Positions 23,806-30,786 of a stretch of DNA of 34,836 nucleotides are shown here, in pieces. The notes beneath the pieces are model-generated. The model worked only from the letters and a program-made list of their open reading frames with translations, did no database searches and was not told the DNA's origin. This DNA is from a virus, in IMG/VR virus record IMGVR_UViG_3300032086_001876, positions 1-34,836 of that record; one strand, written 5' to 3'. Every line of letters begins with the position of its first letter. The stretch's first letter is position 1. The position numbers and the translations under genes are program-made.

Positions 23806-24369
23806 TCAGAACCTCACGTAAAGGGAGTGGGGATCACCCAAACCGTTGGCGATCATTGCAGCTTTGCGCTCTCGCACAACGATTGCTTTTAATCGGTCCC
23901 GCCGCAACTGCAGATCAGCCATGGCTACACGCTTAAAGGTCCGGTTGCCGATGCTGTATTCCTGAGCGCCATCACGAAACTTGGCTAGTGCAGCCTCAAT
24001 GTCGTCAAGCTCTTTTTGTGCTGCTGTTCGTCCGTCAAACTTTCCTGGGTCACTTGTGTAGGCCAGGCTTGTCAAGATTTCAAGCTGACCGCTTCCAAGC
24101 GTGAATTTTTCGCTGCCCTTTGACGCTTCAACAAAAAAGAACCAATCCCCAGCTTCAAACCCAGCACTGTCAGTTGCGCTGATTGCAAACTCCCAACCAG
24201 TGCCGTAAGAAGTTCCAGTAACTGTGTGACCTTGTGGCCTCTCGTTAGTCCGCAGGAAGTATTTCAGAGTCCAATCAGCTGATGTGATGCTTTCATTGAG
24301 CGGACCAACCGCCGCGTCATCTCTCCATTTGATCGTCGTGCCGGCGTAGATCTTCTTAGGGATGTTCAC
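23806..24369 (-). CDS. Head-tail joining protein W-like with N-terminal beta module
   Basis: 187 residues, GTG start just after the terminase stop. The C-terminal 70-80 residues (AAQKELDDIEAALAKFRDGA; IGNRTFKRVAMADLQLRRDR) match the helix-hairpin-helix pattern of lambda W (68 residues), which closes the filled head. The first 100 residues are an additional beta-sandwich module (IYAGTTIKWRDDAAVGPLNE; FEAGDWFFFVEASKGSEKFT) like fibre adaptor domains. Gene order A-W-B is as in lambda. The fusion is uncommon and could expose a decoration at the head-tail vertex. Confidence 0.8.
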   Translation of the reverse strand: MNIPKKIYAGTTIKWRDDAAVGPLNESITSADWTLKYFLRTNERPQGHTVTGTSYGTGWEFAISATDSAGFEAGDWFFFVEASKGSEKFTLGSGQLEILTSLAYTSDPGKFDGRTAAQKELDDIEAALAKFRDGAQEYSIGNRTFKRVAMADLQLRRDRLKAIVVRERKAAMIANGLGDPHSLYVRF

Positions 24370-24370
24370 G

Positions 24371-26227
24371 TCACCAGCTGTTTACAAACGACTGAGCCGG
24401 TTTAGACGGCTTTGTCCTTGATTTTAGCGGTCTATTGTCGCCTGATTCCAGCTTCTCACGCAGGTTTTCCCACATCGTGAGCTTGGGCAAACGGCGGATA
24501 TACAGCTGAAACGCGGCGTAGGCGTAGACCGCACAGTCCAAGCACTCAGCCCGTGCTGATGCTTTTCTGACCCATATTCGCGTTGGCATCCCTCCGCGAT
24601 AAACAAGCTTCTGCCGCTCAGAAGTAAGTTGCTGGAAGTATTCAGTATCAGCAGCTAAGCCAAAATTGAGGTTGCCAGGGCCGTTTTCTAGGCGCAGTTT
24701 GCCAAATAGCGTCGTCTTAATAGTGTCAGTCCCCAGCATGTAAAGGGTTACGCCTTTTTTGATGGTCCGACCCTTCCAGTTGACATCAACCTTGCTGCCT
24801 TTTCCTACTGCTGCAGCATTGCGTCGGCTGCTGCCCTTAATGGCTACAACGCCACGCGGCAGACGTTCACGCACATAGGCATAGACCTCATGCGTGCAGT
24901 AGCCAGTGTCAACGGCCAGCTGCGCAATCTTGAGTTGGTGGTGTTTCTCCGTCTCCCACTCAGTTGCCAAAACAACGTCCAGCTGTTTCCATACTTCAGG
25001 CTGTGTCGGATCCCCAAAAAGCTTGAGGTGGCTTACAAGCCAGCCCGTTTCTGGTTGTCCCTTAGCTCCTGACCAGCCCCACACTGAGATCTCAAGACGG
25101 TCAAGCTGTACGTCAACGCCAGCCGTCAACAGGACAACCTCTTTAGGCACAGTTCCAGGCTCATACGGCAAGCGCCGGCCCATCAGGCCCTCAGCACTGA
25201 CCTGCGCTGAATAGTTCTCCTCATATGTCTCAGCAAGCCGGGTGTTGATAAACGTGCGCAGCGCAGCCGGGTCGTTCTTCGCACGCAAAAAGTCTTCAGC
25301 CAGCTCAGACCAACTAGCCCAGCCAAGCGGGCTATAAAGGCCATTCAGATGAAAGCCAGCAGTTTTACCGTCAAAGTGCGAGTGGTTGCGCCACTCTCCA
25401 GCAGCCAGCATCTGCGTCTTGTGGTGTTCGTCAAACCGCTCGCCGCAGTGCTTGCACTGATACTGCGCCGTTTCTGGCCTGTCCTTTTCCCATTTCAACC
25501 GGCTCCACTCAAGGTGCTGATATTCACCGCACACGGGGCAGGGCACCCAAAACTTGCGCTGGTCAGACTTCATATATTCCGCCTCGATCTTGCTGAAGTC
25601 TTTGACCGTTGGCGTAGAGGTCAACAGCACCTTCCGCCTGGCGAATGTCGTCGTCCTGCGTTCGGCTAGCGCAACGGGATCGCCCTCCCCAGGTATCTCC
25701 TGCATAGCGTCCACCTCATCCATGAACAGGTAACGGCAAGGTGCAGAGCGCAGCTGGCTAGGACTATTCGCACCAGTGAGCAGCAGAATCCCACCAGGGA
25801 AGTCTTTGGCAAACATTGAGTTAGAACCATCTCTAGAGCGTGCAGGTGCAATTTTTTCTTTGAGCCTTGGCGTGTCCTCTATCAAGCCTTCCAACCTCTG
25901 CTTTGACATCCTGCGGGCCATCTCAATGGTCGGCTGCACAGCAAGCAACGGCCCAGGGCTGTGGTCAATGATCCAGGCCAGCCAGTTCAGGCCAACCTCT
26001 GTTTTGCCGCTCTGCGCTGAGAACATCAGCACAACACGCTGCACACTGCTCTCACTGCTCAGGTCACGCATGACCTGACGCAAGTAAGGCGTGCGGTCTG
26101 TACGCCACGGCCCGGGCTCCGCACTGGCCTTGCTACTCAGTCGCCTATATCGATCACTCCACTCATCAACAGTCAACGGCTCCTCTGGCCTGAGCCCGTC
26201 TAAGAAACCTTCACGCCAAGGGTTCAT
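24371..26227 (-). CDS. terL: Terminase large subunit (lambda gpA-like)
   Basis: 618 residues; lambda gpA is 641. ATPase part: Walker A-like FSAQSGKTE (69-77) and Walker B YLFMDE (166-171) with adjacent VDAM; LLTSTPTVKDFSKIE follows. A zinc ribbon Cys set is at 230, 233, 258 and 261 (VPCPVCG; QCKHCGE). The nuclease part starts near LLTAGVDVQLDRLEISVWGW and ends with ASARAECLDCAVYAYAAFQL. It cuts concatemers and pumps DNA into the prohead. The ATG overlaps the small-subunit stop (ATGA); an in-frame start nine codons upstream is unlikely. Confidence 0.96.
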   Translation of the reverse strand: MNPWREGFLDGLRPEEPLTVDEWSDRYRRLSSKASAEPGPWRTDRTPYLRQVMRDLSSESSVQRVVLMFSAQSGKTEVGLNWLAWIIDHSPGPLLAVQPTIEMARRMSKQRLEGLIEDTPRLKEKIAPARSRDGSNSMFAKDFPGGILLLTGANSPSQLRSAPCRYLFMDEVDAMQEIPGEGDPVALAERRTTTFARRKVLLTSTPTVKDFSKIEAEYMKSDQRKFWVPCPVCGEYQHLEWSRLKWEKDRPETAQYQCKHCGERFDEHHKTQMLAAGEWRNHSHFDGKTAGFHLNGLYSPLGWASWSELAEDFLRAKNDPAALRTFINTRLAETYEENYSAQVSAEGLMGRRLPYEPGTVPKEVVLLTAGVDVQLDRLEISVWGWSGAKGQPETGWLVSHLKLFGDPTQPEVWKQLDVVLATEWETEKHHQLKIAQLAVDTGYCTHEVYAYVRERLPRGVVAIKGSSRRNAAAVGKGSKVDVNWKGRTIKKGVTLYMLGTDTIKTTLFGKLRLENGPGNLNFGLAADTEYFQQLTSERQKLVYRGGMPTRIWVRKASARAECLDCAVYAYAAFQLYIRRLPKLTMWENLREKLESGDNRPLKSRTKPSKPAQSFVNSW

Positions 26228-26775
26228 GCGACCTTCGCAATCTCCATCAGGCACTGCCGGTGCTCAGTCGTCAGCACGCGATGAATGACAGCAGGATCGC
26301 TTTCACCCGCCAGCTCATTGCTCAGACGATCAGCAAGGTTGGCCAGCTGCTCACGGATAGAACGGCCCAGCTGAAAGCTCTCCTTCTTTACCTGCTCAGC
26401 AGGCACCAGCTCCTCCATCTGAGTCGCCGCCGTGATCTTTGCAATCTCCGCGTTGTAATGCTCCTTTCGTGCGCGGCTCGTGTAGAAGTCCGGCACATCC
26501 TCCTCCTCGACGTAAGTCACCTGCCGGCGCACTTCTTTCTTCGCCGCCTCAAGAGGTGTCGGCTCTTTCTTGGGCTTCTCAGGCATCTGCGCAGCACTTG
26601 GCCGCTGACTGACTCCCCAAATCCGCAGCCCCTTCTCCAGGTCGATCTTCGGGTTGACGTTTCCTGTGTCAACTAAAGCGCCCTCCAAGCGACCCTGTTG
26701 AATCGCCTTAGAAACCGCTTGGCGACTGCATCCTGCAGCAATCGCAAACTTTGATGCTGTTACTAACTCAGCCAT
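26224..26775 (-). CDS. terS: Terminase small subunit (Nu1-like)
   Basis: 183 residues from ATG at 26775 (MAELVTASKFAIAAGCSRQA). The N-terminus is a winged helix-turn-helix (GCSRQAVSKAIQQGRLEGAL) as in lambda gpNu1, which binds R sites in cosB. A helical linker (PKKEPTPLEAAKKEVRRQ) and a long C-terminal helical part (RARKEHYNAEIAKITAATQM; LGRSIREQLANLADRLSNEL) bind gpA. Reading further upstream is possible but would include the repeat region and is unconvincing. No clear Shine-Dalgarno precedes this start. Upstream repeats at 26779-26826 are plausible binding sites. Confidence 0.85.
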   Translation of the reverse strand: MAELVTASKFAIAAGCSRQAVSKAIQQGRLEGALVDTGNVNPKIDLEKGLRIWGVSQRPSAAQMPEKPKKEPTPLEAAKKEVRRQVTYVEEEDVPDFYTSRARKEHYNAEIAKITAATQMEELVPAEQVKKESFQLGRSIREQLANLADRLSNELAGESDPAVIHRVLTTEHRQCLMEIAKVA

Positions 26776-26860
26776 ATCGTTGACATTGTCAGTTGACGTT
26801 AGCTTAGCTTTTGTCAACTGGTTGACGTTCCGCTCGCTACATAAAAAACGCGCGTTGGAC
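26776..26860. other. Candidate cos region / Nu1-binding repeats
   Basis: Non-coding stretch between the small terminase start and the Z-like gene. GTTGAC or its complement occurs at 26779, 26792 (as GTTGACGTT), 26813 (as GTCAAC) and 26821 (as GTTGACGTT): four in about 48 bases. An A-tract (26841-26848) and a perfect 10-bp GC-rich palindrome AACGCGCGTT (26847-26856) follow. Going away from the small terminase gene the order is repeats, bend-like A-tract, palindrome, as in lambda (cosB then cosN). It could equally be a late promoter with operator sites. Confidence 0.45.
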
Positions 26861-26878
26861 GACCCGCACGGTGTAGGC

Positions 26879-27616
26879 CTAAAAGGACCCGCGGTTTTGC
26901 AGGCGGACCTCTTTGGCGACGTTTGTGGCGAGGGCTTGGCGCAGGTATGGGCCAAAGGATCGCGTGACGCTTGTTTCTATGACGCGCACAGCAGGGAAGC
27001 GTGCTGGGTATTGGCCAGGCTGGACAGCGAGGAACAAAGCGCGAAGTGTTTGGTTGCGTTCCCGCCTGTAAACACCTGGCGTGCGACTGCCACCGCGTGG
27101 TTTGCCAATAAAGATGTTGCTGCCTGAATTGCCAGTGTTACCGACACTGTTGACGATCTTGACAAGGTTGGACTGACTGACGTTGCCGAACCTGTCCTTT
27201 TTCATGTGGCGCGTTGGCACAAACTTTGTGCCTTGTGCAATGTCGCCTTTAGACAATGATGCAAACTCAACCTCATAACCTTTGACAGCACGGGCAGTGC
27301 CAAGGATGTTGCCTGACAGATAACGGTTGCGATCACCGCCCTTGTCCTTAGGTCTGATCAAGATTTGTAGGTTGCGCTTCTTAGCTGTTGTGGCAAAGAA
27401 GCCTTTAGAAGTGAATGGCTTGGGTCTGTCTAGATATTGCTTAGATGCGCCCTCTAATGCCTTGAGGGCATTGCGCTGCTTAGCCTGTGGCAGGGCACGT
27501 CCAGACACGCTGGCGTTCATTGCCTGAGAGATGCTGAACGGAAGCTGCTTAGTGTGCTCGTTCGTCCACTTGATCGCTGTAGGCAGCTCAGACTTGATGT
27601 CAAGTTGTAGTGCCAT
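26879..27616 (-). CDS. Minor tail protein Z-like (tail completion)
   Basis: 245 residues. MALQLDIKSELPTAIKWTNE, QLPFSISQAMNASVSGR (compare the Ala-rich start of lambda Z), KRNLQILIRPKDKGGDRNRY, then SNIFIGKPRGGSRTPGVYRR, LRALFLAVQPGQYPARFPAV and a C-terminal SFGPYLRQALATNVAKEV helix fit the gpZ-type tail completion family. In lambda Z lies between FII and U; here it lies upstream of the small terminase, across the candidate cos. The start overlaps the 57-aa gene by 17 bases. Confidence 0.65.
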   Translation of the reverse strand: MALQLDIKSELPTAIKWTNEHTKQLPFSISQAMNASVSGRALPQAKQRNALKALEGASKQYLDRPKPFTSKGFFATTAKKRNLQILIRPKDKGGDRNRYLSGNILGTARAVKGYEVEFASLSKGDIAQGTKFVPTRHMKKDRFGNVSQSNLVKIVNSVGNTGNSGSNIFIGKPRGGSRTPGVYRRERNQTLRALFLAVQPGQYPARFPAVRVIETSVTRSFGPYLRQALATNVAKEVRLQNRGSF

Positions 27617-27773
27617 TGGCTGCCTGAGCTTTTGTCCAGTATTGCTGCAGCTGTAAGCATTTGGGCTCGACTAAGTGCATAGAGCTGACAACGCCTACAA
27701 ACGCACCAGGGCCGTCACCTACCTGAACCCTCACGCAGCCGTCCTCTAGGGTGCGGATCTTGCAGACGGGCAT
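27600..27773 (-). CDS. Hypothetical protein, 57 aa
   Basis: From ATG at 27773 the product reads MPVCKIRTLEDGCVRVQVGD and continues GPGAFVGVVSSMHLVEPKC with a helical end. Longer in-frame starts reach 27821 but run through the frame of the neighbouring 47-aa ORF. Short beta-strands suggest a small barrel. It is close to both neighbours (59-base overlap with 27715-27858, 17 bases with the Z-like gene). Function unknown. Confidence 0.5.
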   Translation of the reverse strand: MPVCKIRTLEDGCVRVQVGDGPGAFVGVVSSMHLVEPKCLQLQQYWTKAQAANGTTT

Positions 27774-27858
27774 AGGCGTCTCTGAGGGCTGCTTCATATT
27801 CCAAGAAATGTTTAAGGGCATTTTGGCGTGCGATTTCGCGGAGTCGATTGTCAGGCAT
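27715..27858 (-). CDS. Hypothetical helical protein, 47 aa
   Basis: MPDNRLREIARQNALKHFLE opens an amphipathic helix, followed by EAALRDAYARLQDP and an Arg-rich tail. The start overlaps the end of the RHH gene (ATG at 27856-27858, stop of the RHH gene at 27851-27853). It is plausible as a coupled small gene but its 3' part overlaps the 57-aa gene in another frame; one of the two could be spurious. Confidence 0.45.
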   Translation of the reverse strand: MPDNRLREIARQNALKHFLEYEAALRDAYARLQDPHPRGRLREGSGR

Positions 27859-28069
27859 AACCGGAATAAAGCTTCTGAAGGGTTTCGTAGTTTGCGATAA
27901 GCCAGTCTCTGATTGCAATGTTGGCTGTAGCAGAGACATTCGTACCACTGAGATGCGCAATCTCTTTAAGCATGTCCATGTGAGGCTCTGAGATTGAGAC
28001 TTGAAGTTTTTGTAACACAACAGGCTTACTGCCGTTGCAAGGCTCTGAAGAGTTAGTTGATTCAGTCAT
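27851..28069 (-). CDS. Ribbon-helix-helix DNA-binding protein, 72 aa
   Basis: A disordered Ser/Asn-rich start is followed by a strand (VVLQKLQVSIS), helix (EPHMDMLKEIAHLSG), and second helix (VSATANIAIRDWLIANYETL), the CopG/Arc order. Such proteins dimerise and bind operators in phage early regions. The start overlaps the upstream 57-aa gene's stop (ATGA). It could control the early region or its own operon; the palindrome at 28687 or repeats at 29869-29900 are candidate targets, unproven. Confidence 0.6.
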   Translation of the reverse strand: MTESTNSSEPCNGSKPVVLQKLQVSISEPHMDMLKEIAHLSGTNVSATANIAIRDWLIANYETLQKLYSGYA

Positions 28070-28239
28070 TTGAGTTCGACAAGGTCTGCACGTTTGAGGG
28101 AATCAAGGATGCCCTCATAGATGACCTGCTCCGTTTGGGAGTCAAGCTCTAAGCGGTAGCGGTCAAGCCACTCAGCAATGGCGTCTTGAGCGAGCAGAGC
28201 GCCTTCCTGAGCGTCGATGTAGCTGTCAGCAAGCTTCAT
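28066..28239 (-). CDS. Hypothetical acidic protein, 57 aa
   Basis: MKLADSYIDAQEGALLAQDA, then IAEWLDRYRLELDSQTEQVI and EGILDSLKRADLVELK. It is acidic and nearly all helical, resembling small phage inhibitors or adaptors but with no family I know. The stop overlaps the RHH gene start (ATGA), which supports translation. Upstream is a 222-base stretch with little coding content. Confidence 0.6.
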   Translation of the reverse strand: MKLADSYIDAQEGALLAQDAIAEWLDRYRLELDSQTEQVIYEGILDSLKRADLVELK

Positions 28240-28461
28240 GGCGTGAAGGTCAAAGTGTTGAGGACTTACACGAAGCGTCTCAAAGGGCGAGGTTCACCCC
28301 GCAGCCGTTTCCGGTACTGCACGCTTGATGCCTCATAAGTTGCTGTCGGGGGATGGATCGGCAACACCGAGCCGCCCTGCCTTTCCCTGAGGCCACTCAA
28401 GGTGTTGTATAGCTTTCAGCCTGTTCAGTCAGCAGGCATCAGGCTCCCCGACAGAAGGGCC
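28240..28461 (-). other. Intergenic stretch with a doubtful 44-aa ORF
   Basis: The longest gap between confident genes. On the minus strand a TTG-start frame (28266-28400) would encode 44 basic residues ending RGEPRPLRRFV; it lacks a good ribosome site. No tRNA-like fold is evident. GC-rich inverted segments and CAGCAGG/CAGG elements near 28420-28445 may form RNA structure. A leader RNA for the downstream early genes is possible. Confidence 0.35.
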
Positions 28462-28472
28462 TTACGGCCCCT
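28455..28472 (-). terminator. Weak terminator-like hairpin
   Basis: Minus-strand AGGGGCC, loop GTAA, GGCCCTT forms a 7-bp stem overlapping the stop codon of the gene ending at 28462. Only a short T-containing tail (TTCTGTC) follows, so termination is likely weak or the hairpin has another role. Confidence 0.35.
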
Positions 28473-28644
28473 CGGTCATCGGTAGGTCGTCAAGCGATCT
28501 CTGTAGGTCGATGTTCAAATCGCTGATGTAGTCAGCGAAATGATCAAAAAGGCACTCATAGAGGTCGCACTCTTCGTCTGTCATCAGGGCCTCAAGGGCT
28601 TGCCTGATCTGCAGAGCGCGCGTAAGGCGCTGCTGTGGAGTCAT
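28462..28644 (-). CDS. Hypothetical acidic protein, 60 aa
   Basis: From ATG at 28644: MTPQQRLTRALQIRQALEAL, then DEECDLYECLFDHFADYISD and a short end. The C-terminal part is acidic and helical. A longer reading from 28716 (TGATG with the upstream gene) would add 24 residues with odd composition (HNRCGRDSQHH) and would run through a promoter-like sequence; I prefer the shorter form, but the longer is possible. Function unknown. Confidence 0.5.
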   Translation of the reverse strand: MTPQQRLTRALQIRQALEALMTDEECDLYECLFDHFADYISDLNIDLQRSLDDLPMTEGP

Positions 28645-28669
28645 GGGCTTCAGAGCGTGGTGCTGGGAA

Positions 28670-28712
28670 TCTCTCCCGCACCTATTATGGCATACCAGTT
28701 GCAGATGCGCAA
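28670..28712 (-). promoter_or_regulatory. Candidate promoter with TGGCATACCA operator
   Basis: On the minus strand TTGCGC, 17 bases, CATAAT with an extended -10 TG two bases before (TGCCATAAT). The near-palindrome TGGTATGCCA overlaps the spacer and -10. The same 13 bases, ATGGCATACCAGT, recur at 30904-30916 in another promoter-like region. One 13-base match in 35 kb can occur by chance. Confidence 0.4.
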
Positions 28713-28715
28713 CCA

Positions 28716-28916
28716 TCACCAGTCAGGTTCGTCTAGGACTTTTCCTACATCCCCAATAGGGGGTGCATCAGGCTGGTCACGCAGCAGGTTGCGAAAGTTC
28801 TTGCCGACGTAGCCAGGCGGTGGCACGTCAAGATCCTGCATTGTCCAATAGCCCTTGCCTATGCCGTCCCGCAGCGTGCGCAGGACGGATTGCAAGTCAT
28901 TCAGTGGCTGCATCAA
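28716..28916 (-). CDS. Hypothetical protein, 66 aa
   Basis: MMQPLNDLQSVLRTLRDGIG, WTMQDLDVPPPGYVGKNFRN and LLRDQPDAPPIGDVGKVLDE. Mixed helix and proline-rich linker, acidic. The start overlaps the next gene's stop (ATGA); the stop may overlap a TGATG start. No domain recognised. The gene row 28462-29203 shows tight coupling typical of early phage operons. Confidence 0.6.
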   Translation of the reverse strand: MMQPLNDLQSVLRTLRDGIGKGYWTMQDLDVPPPGYVGKNFRNLLRDQPDAPPIGDVGKVLDEPDW

Positions 28917-29203
28917 TAAGGCCTGCTCGCCTTGTACTCAGCGTCGGCCTGAGGGTGCAGCAGAAACCTGCCAGGCATGATGCCCTCCACAGGCGGGCAG
29001 TAGGTGCAGTAGCGCCCAACGTGGTCATAACGGCCCATGCAGTACGGGGCAGCAGGACGCACACGGCCATCCATCTGATTTAGGGCTGATTCCATATCGC
29101 CTGCGCGTATCGCCTTGTATTCAGCGACAGCGCCAGGCTTGGCATTGACAGGGATCGTCGCAAAGACGAAGTGCTCAGCGGCTTCAGGTTCAAACAGTTT
29201 CAT
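28913..29203 (-). CDS. Hypothetical protein with Cys cluster, 96 aa
   Basis: MKLFEPEAAEHFVFATIPVN, then EYKAIRAGDMESALNQMDG and a Cys-rich centre YCMGRYDHVGRYCTYCPP, ending in a Tyr/Arg-rich segment. The C, H, C, C set could bind zinc. The start overlaps the stop of the RHH-replication protein gene (TGATG), so the two are probably made together. Function unknown. Confidence 0.6.
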   Translation of the reverse strand: MKLFEPEAAEHFVFATIPVNAKPGAVAEYKAIRAGDMESALNQMDGRVRPAAPYCMGRYDHVGRYCTYCPPVEGIMPGRFLLHPQADAEYKASRPY

Positions 29204-29874
29204 CAGAGCATCCAGGAGGGCTTGCGTTCTTGCGGCTGCTTCTCTTCTAAGTACGTGCAGTAGTAGCCCTCACGGAGCCATCTGTCGCACATTGGCAGCC
29301 TTTGCTTAAAGGTGTCATCAGAGCGCCTCTGACTCTCTTGATCAGCAGCATCAATGGCACGCATTAGGTCATCAGCAGACACCTCATCAGGCACGATCTG
29401 CATCCACATCTCAAGGGCCTTGCCTTTTGGCTGTGAGCTGACGAGGTGTTGACAGGCTTGGTAACGCTTCCAGAAAGCCTCGAACTCAGGCGAGCCTTTT
29501 GTGGCCTTAGCGCGTGTTTTTCGCGCTTTTTTTTCAGTTTTAACCTTAAAAGTATTTTTTTCGCTCGGATGTTCTTTGGCCAAAGACTGAACAGCCTCTA
29601 GCTGCAGCGAAGGTTGTTTCTCTGCTGCGCTTGCAGGTTGCTTTGGCGATTGCTGAATTTCTATCAGCGGGCGTAGGTTATCTACTGGCTCGGATCCGCC
29701 AGCAGAGCACGTGGCTAATTTAGCTACCCCGTCAACCCCTTGAATCCCTAAATCGATGAGATCCCTGATGACAGCTGACTTGTTGCGGAATGGTTTGACC
29801 TGCGAGGACAGCCATATCAGCTGTTCCTCTGTGATTCTGACGTTGATTTGCGGCACAACCGGTTGACGTTGCAT
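29203..29874 (-). CDS. RHH protein with replication-initiator-like C-terminus
   Basis: 223 residues from ATG at 29874 (MQRQPVVPQINVRITEEQLI); starts up to 29907 add 11. Residues 1-45 are an Arc/CopG-like RHH (INVRITEEQLIWLSSQV; KSAVIRDLIDLGIQGV). A low-complexity basic linker (about 75-125) follows. The end (FEAFWKRYQACQHLVSSQPK; GKALEMWMQIVPDEVSADD; CDRWLREGYYCTYLEE) follows the pattern of C-terminal domains in phage O-like/helicase-loading replication proteins, with an FW..Y....GK.A...W core and a terminal aromatic W...G.Y motif. I infer a replisome organiser that may also control its own divergent promoter. Confidence 0.55.
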   Translation of the reverse strand: MQRQPVVPQINVRITEEQLIWLSSQVKPFRNKSAVIRDLIDLGIQGVDGVAKLATCSAGGSEPVDNLRPLIEIQQSPKQPASAAEKQPSLQLEAVQSLAKEHPSEKNTFKVKTEKKARKTRAKATKGSPEFEAFWKRYQACQHLVSSQPKGKALEMWMQIVPDEVSADDLMRAIDAADQESQRRSDDTFKQRLPMCDRWLREGYYCTYLEEKQPQERKPSWML

Positions 29875-29904
29875 CGCAAAGGTGCCACGTTTGCATCGCA
29901 TAGG
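29866..29904. promoter_or_regulatory. Tandem repeats in the divergent control region
   Basis: ACGTTGCATCGCAAAGG (29866-29882) and ACGTTTGCATCGCATAGG (29887-29904) are near-identical, with cores TTGCATCGCA starting at 29869 and 29891, 22 bases apart, about two helical turns. They overlap both start codons of the divergent RHH-replication and nuclease genes. Spacing and phasing fit cooperative RHH dimers. A GTTGACGTT (29862-29870) overlaps the first. Confidence 0.5.
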
Positions 29905-30550
29905 CAACCCATTTGTGAGACAATTGCTAGATCCCGTTCCAGGACTAGAGTTTTACCCAGATCCGCATCACCGTTACCGCTATAAAGGCGAATGGCTGCC
30001 CTACACGGTTACCCAGGTCCTAGACCACGACCTCAAGCCGTTCTTGCGTGCCCAGTTTGAGAAGACTAAGGACGGCCCTGATGGTTGGAAGGCTCGTGGC
30101 GATGCTGTCCATAAAGTCTTCGCCAACCATCTGCGCGGCGAAGGAAGCGTGCATCAGGACAAATGGTCCCCATGGATCGACACGCTGCTTGCTGAGCCCC
30201 TGTTGCAGGACATCACGCCGCTTGCTGTAGAGCAGCCCCTGGTCAACACGATCAAGCGGGTAGGGGGCACGCCTGATGCGATCTTTGTCAAAGGCGACGA
30301 CATCTACATCGCTGACCTAAAGACCGTCAGCAAAAAGGAGGGTGTATCTAGTCGCAAAGAAGCCCTTCCACAGTTAGGCGCTTATCTTGAATTTGCCGCA
30401 AGCTGCTATCCCGGCGTGTACGTCACCAAGCTGGTGACGATCATTGCTGGCCCAGGCAAATGCAAGGTCCGGTTCTCGGAGCTTGAGCAAGCCACGGACG
30501 CATGGCAAGACGCTTGGGGCCGTTTCTCTGTTCTACAGCCAGATTTTTGA
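29882..30550 (+). CDS. RecB-like PD-(D/E)XK exonuclease
   Basis: 222 residues from GTG at 29882; a GTG at 29915 is also possible. An N-terminal part with GEWLPYTVTQVLDHDLKPF leads to RGDAVHKVF (His77), then VGGTPDAIF (Asp132), IADLKT (Asp145, Lys147) and QLGAYLEFA (Gln164, Tyr168), the full RecB/Cas4-type nuclease set. With an Erf annealing protein downstream this is the exonuclease half of a recombination pair. It shares its start region with the RHH protein. Substrate likely linear double-stranded DNA. Confidence 0.88.
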   Translation: MPRLHRIGNPFVRQLLDPVPGLEFYPDPHHRYRYKGEWLPYTVTQVLDHDLKPFLRAQFEKTKDGPDGWKARGDAVHKVFANHLRGEGSVHQDKWSPWIDTLLAEPLLQDITPLAVEQPLVNTIKRVGGTPDAIFVKGDDIYIADLKTVSKKEGVSSRKEALPQLGAYLEFAASCYPGVYVTKLVTIIAGPGKCKVRFSELEQATDAWQDAWGRFSVLQPDF

Positions 30551-30786
30551 TGAAGTGCCCTGAGTGCGGATGCTCTTGGATAAGCGTCCTCGAATCACGT
30601 CACACCAGCGAAAAGGCCATTAGCCGACGACGCCAGTGCAAGGGATGCAATCACGTTTGGGCAACTGCTGAGGTGCCTGTGCCAGACGGGGAGTGGGGCT
30701 ACAAGCCTGTTGAGCGATTCAACGGCAAGTCCAAGCCTGAGTTTGGCGTGCATCGCAGAATGCTTGAACGCTTAGCGTCTGCGTGA
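30550..30786 (+). CDS. Zinc-ribbon protein, NrdR-like N-terminus
   Basis: 78 residues. MKCPECGCSWISVLESRHTS and RRRQCKGCNHVWATAEV form a four-Cys ribbon like the zinc finger of NrdR (CPxC...SR...RRRxCxxC). The rest (EWGYKPVERFNGKSKPEF) lacks NrdR's ATP-cone, so it is not a true nucleotide-reductase repressor. ATG overlaps the nuclease stop (TGATG). Possible DNA- or RNA-binding regulator of the operon. Confidence 0.75.
   Translation: MKCPECGCSWISVLESRHTSEKAISRRRQCKGCNHVWATAEVPVPDGEWGYKPVERFNGKSKPEFGVHRRMLERLASA

Noticed and set aside
28240-28461. tRNA or structured RNA gene in the largest gap
   Set aside because: No cloverleaf, anticodon arm or T-loop sequence found by eye; only GC-rich inverted segments remain.
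30550-30786. NrdR transcriptional repressor
   Set aside because: Only the zinc-ribbon part is present; the ATP-cone domain is missing and the protein is about half the NrdR length.
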